DNA of 7,445 bases. It comes from an uncultured Rhodoplanes sp. (GTDB lineage: Bacteria > Pseudomonadota > Alphaproteobacteria > Rhizobiales > Xanthobacteraceae). The position numbers and the translations under genes were made by a program. Positions 5,774 to 7,445 of the stretch are shown here, in pieces. Within the stretch, counting starts at the first letter, position 1. The number at the start of each line of letters is the position of its first letter. The DNA is taken from positions 1-7,445 of the forward strand of contig CAKZHN010000131.1 in assembly GCA_936924235.1 (NCBI GenBank), read 5' to 3'. The notes under the pieces were generated by a model. It was not told where the DNA came from and searched no databases. It saw nothing but the letters and a program-made list of their open reading frames with translations.

Positions 5774-7273
5774 ATGGCCACCATCACACGCGCGGAGCTG
5801 ACCGAAGCCTTCACGTTCGACGACGTGCTGCTGAAGCCCGGCCTGTCCGACGTGCTGCCCTCCGAGGTCGATATCCGCAGCCGTCTCACCCGCTCGATCT
5901 CGCTCAACCTGCCGATCATGGCGTCCGCCATGGACACCGTCACCGAGGCCAAGATGGCGATCGCCATGGCCCAGGCCGGTGGCGTCGGCGTGCTGCACCG
6001 GAACCTCGAGCCCGAGCAGCAGGCCGCCCAGGTCCGCCAGGTCAAGAAGTTCGAATCCGGCATGGTGGTGAACCCGCTCACCATCCATCCCGATGCGACG
6101 CTCGCCGACGCGCTCCAGCTGATGAAGGAGAACAACATCTCCGGCGTGCCGGTGGTCCAAGGCGGCAACGGCGCGAGCCGCAGCCCCGGCAAGCTGGTCG
6201 GCATCCTGACCAACCGCGACGTGCGCTTCGCCACCGATGTGCGGCAGAAGGTGTCGGAGCTGATGACGAAGGATCGGCTCGTCACTGTGCGCGAGCACGT
6301 CAATCAGGACGAGGCGAAGAAGCTCCTCCACCAGTATCGCATCGAGAAGCTCTTGGTGGTCGACGCCGACTACCGTTGCGTCGGCCTGATCACGGTGAAA
6401 GACATCGAGAAGGCGGTCGCCAACCCGAACGCCTGCAAGGACGAGCAGGGCCGGCTGCGCGTCGCCGCCGCCACCACGGTCGGCGACAAGGGCTATGAGC
6501 GCACCGAGCAGCTTCTTGCAGCCGGCGTCGATCTCGTTGTGGTCGACACCGCGCACGGCCATTCGCAGCATGTGCTCAACGCGGTGTCGCGCATCAAGCG
6601 TGCGTCGAACGCCGTGCAGGTGGTGGCCGGCAATGTCGCGACCGCCGAGGGCGCCAAGGCGCTCATTGATTCAGGCGCGGATGCCATCAAGGTCGGCATC
6701 GGCCCGGGCTCGATCTGCACCACGCGCATGGTGGCGGGCGTCGGCGTGCCGCAGCTCACCGCCATCATGGACGCGGTCGAGGCCGCCAAGAAGCACGACA
6801 CCCCGGTGATCGCCGACGGCGGCATCAAGTATTCCGGCGATCTCGCCAAGGCGCTCGCCGCCGGCGCCGACGTCGCCATGGTCGGCTCGCTGCTCGCGGG
6901 CACCGACGAGACGCCGGGCGAGGCGTATCTCTATCAGGGCCGCTCGTACAAAGCCTATCGCGGCATGGGCTCGGTCGGTGCCATGGCGCGCGGCTCGGCC
7001 GACCGCTACTTCCAGCAGGACATCAAGGACTCGCTGAAGCTCGTGCCGGAGGGCATCGAGGGGCAGGTGGCCTACAAGGGCCCGGTGGCGAACGTGCTGC
7101 ATCAGCTCGCCGGCGGTCTTCGCGCCGCCATGGGCTATGTCGGCGCGAAGGACCTCGCCGACTTCCACGAGAAAGCGCAGTTCATCCGCATCTCGTCGGC
7201 GGGCCTGCGCGAGAGCCACGTCCACGACGTCACCATCACCCGCGAGAGCCCGAACTACCCGAGCCGGGCGTAA
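5774..7273 (+). CDS. guaB: IMP dehydrogenase (499 aa)
   Basis: GuaB oxidises inosine 5'-monophosphate to xanthosine 5'-monophosphate with NAD+, the committed step to GMP, in the cytosol as a tetramer. The catalytic barrel is split by a Bateman module. It opens with the family start T-F-D-D-V-L-L-K-P (14-22) and P-I-M-A-S-A-M-D-T-V-T (47-57). Two CBS domains lie at about 97-155 and 161-217. The catalytic loop G-x-G-P-G-S-I-C-T-T has its nucleophile at C315. The IMP phosphate-binding region is A-D-G-G-I-K-Y-S-G-D (347-356) and M-V-G-S-L-L-A-G-T (369-377). Y-R-G-M-G-S-V-G-A-M (395-404) leads into the mobile flap with the Arg-Tyr pair R411-Y412. It appears full length and intact; a Gly/Ser-rich loop at 129-138 slightly lengthens CBS1. 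The ATG has GGAG 5 bases upstream. The leader carries a terminator-like hairpin. The next gene starts 6 bases after the stop. Confidence 0.98.
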   Translation: MATITRAELTEAFTFDDVLLKPGLSDVLPSEVDIRSRLTRSISLNLPIMASAMDTVTEAKMAIAMAQAGGVGVLHRNLEPEQQAAQVRQVKKFESGMVVNPLTIHPDATLADALQLMKENNISGVPVVQGGNGASRSPGKLVGILTNRDVRFATDVRQKVSELMTKDRLVTVREHVNQDEAKKLLHQYRIEKLLVVDADYRCVGLITVKDIEKAVANPNACKDEQGRLRVAAATTVGDKGYERTEQLLAAGVDLVVVDTAHGHSQHVLNAVSRIKRASNAVQVVAGNVATAEGAKALIDSGADAIKVGIGPGSICTTRMVAGVGVPQLTAIMDAVEAAKKHDTPVIADGGIKYSGDLAKALAAGADVAMVGSLLAGTDETPGEAYLYQGRSYKAYRGMGSVGAMARGSADRYFQQDIKDSLKLVPEGIEGQVAYKGPVANVLHQLAGGLRAAMGYVGAKDLADFHEKAQFIRISSAGLRESHVHDVTITRESPNYPSRA

Positions 7274-7279
7274 AGCAAC

Positions 7280-7445
7280 ATGACCACGGGCACGCGCGTC
7301 CTGCTCGCGTCGCGGCCCGTGGGTGAGCCGAAAGCGAGCGACTTCCGTTTCGAGCAGATGCCGGTCCCGGCGCCGAAGCCCGGCGAGATGCTGCTCAAGA
7401 CGCTGTGGCTGTCGCTCGATCCCTACATGCGCGGGCGGATGAGCG
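7280..7445 (+). CDS. N-terminus of a zinc-independent NADP-dependent oxidoreductase, CurA/LTB4-dehydrogenase-like (cut by window edge)
   Basis: The first 55 residues are present. They show the start of medium-chain dehydrogenase/reductase proteins of the leukotriene B4 12-hydroxydehydrogenase / CurA / PTGR class: RVLLASRPVGEP (6-17), the F-R-F-E-Q-M-P-V-P-A-P-x-P-G-E linker (22-36), and L-S-L-D-P-Y-M-R-G-R-M-S (44-55), the family's characteristic segment. These enzymes reduce the C=C bond of alpha,beta-unsaturated ketones or aldehydes with NADPH in the cytosol; the exact substrate cannot be read here. The Rossmann domain (the nucleotide-binding A-x-x-G-x-x-G motif) lies outside the window. 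ATG at 7280 follows the guaB stop by 6 bases with only a weak AAAG as ribosome-binding site, so it is probably co-transcribed and translationally coupled to guaB. Confidence 0.92.
   Translation, partial: MTTGTRVLLASRPVGEPKASDFRFEQMPVPAPKPGEMLLKTLWLSLDPYMRGRMS

Noticed and set aside
5594..6571. Minus-strand open frame (325 codons) over the 5' half of guaB
   Set aside because: Antisense shadow of guaB, which is intact and full length on the plus strand.

Overview
The window looks like a chromosomal segment of a high-GC alphaproteobacterium, probably Hyphomicrobiales/Rhizobiales (Bradyrhizobium/Rhodopseudomonas/Xanthobacter-like). The lineage is inferred from codon use, from the style of the secreted TPR proteins and from the IMP dehydrogenase sequence; no rRNA or other phylogenetic marker is present.

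Layout. Bases 1-104 hold the C-terminus of a plus-strand gene, probably a Sel1/TPR-type protein. It converges with a run of five minus-strand genes read from 5476 down to 113: a small secreted six-cysteine protein (5476-4916), an MdtD-like DHA2 family MFS exporter (4838-3387), and three secreted tetratricopeptide-repeat (TPR) paralogs in tandem (3265-2210, 2134-1091, 1081-113). The gaps between these five genes are 77, 121, 75 and 9 bases. The last two TPR genes are almost certainly co-transcribed; the gaps around the MFS gene may hold separate promoters. Divergently, on the plus strand, lie guaB (IMP dehydrogenase, 5774-7273) and, 6 bases after its stop, the start of a zinc-independent NADP-dependent oxidoreductase of the CurA/leukotriene B4 12-hydroxydehydrogenase type, cut off by the window edge.

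How the genes may work together. guaB is core purine metabolism and the oxidoreductase downstream is probably carried on its transcript. The three TPR proteins share an export signal, a cysteine pair with exactly 13 residues between (C-x13-C), the same spacing to the first TPR, and 7-8 TPR units. They are most simply read as periplasmic or envelope scaffolds that arose by duplication. Nothing in the sequence ties them functionally to the exporter or to guaB.

Non-coding signals worth attention: a 15-bp GC-rich stem-loop followed by TTTT in the guaB leader, with no plus-strand gene upstream that it could terminate (a possible attenuator); a 13-bp perfect palindrome and a perfect 2 x 11-bp tandem repeat just upstream of the MFS gene (candidate operator sites); and an intercistronic hairpin before the middle TPR gene. 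I saw no tRNA, rRNA, CRISPR array, insertion sequence or phage gene. No clearly new multi-gene system is evident; the best leads are the guaB leader and the TPR triplet.
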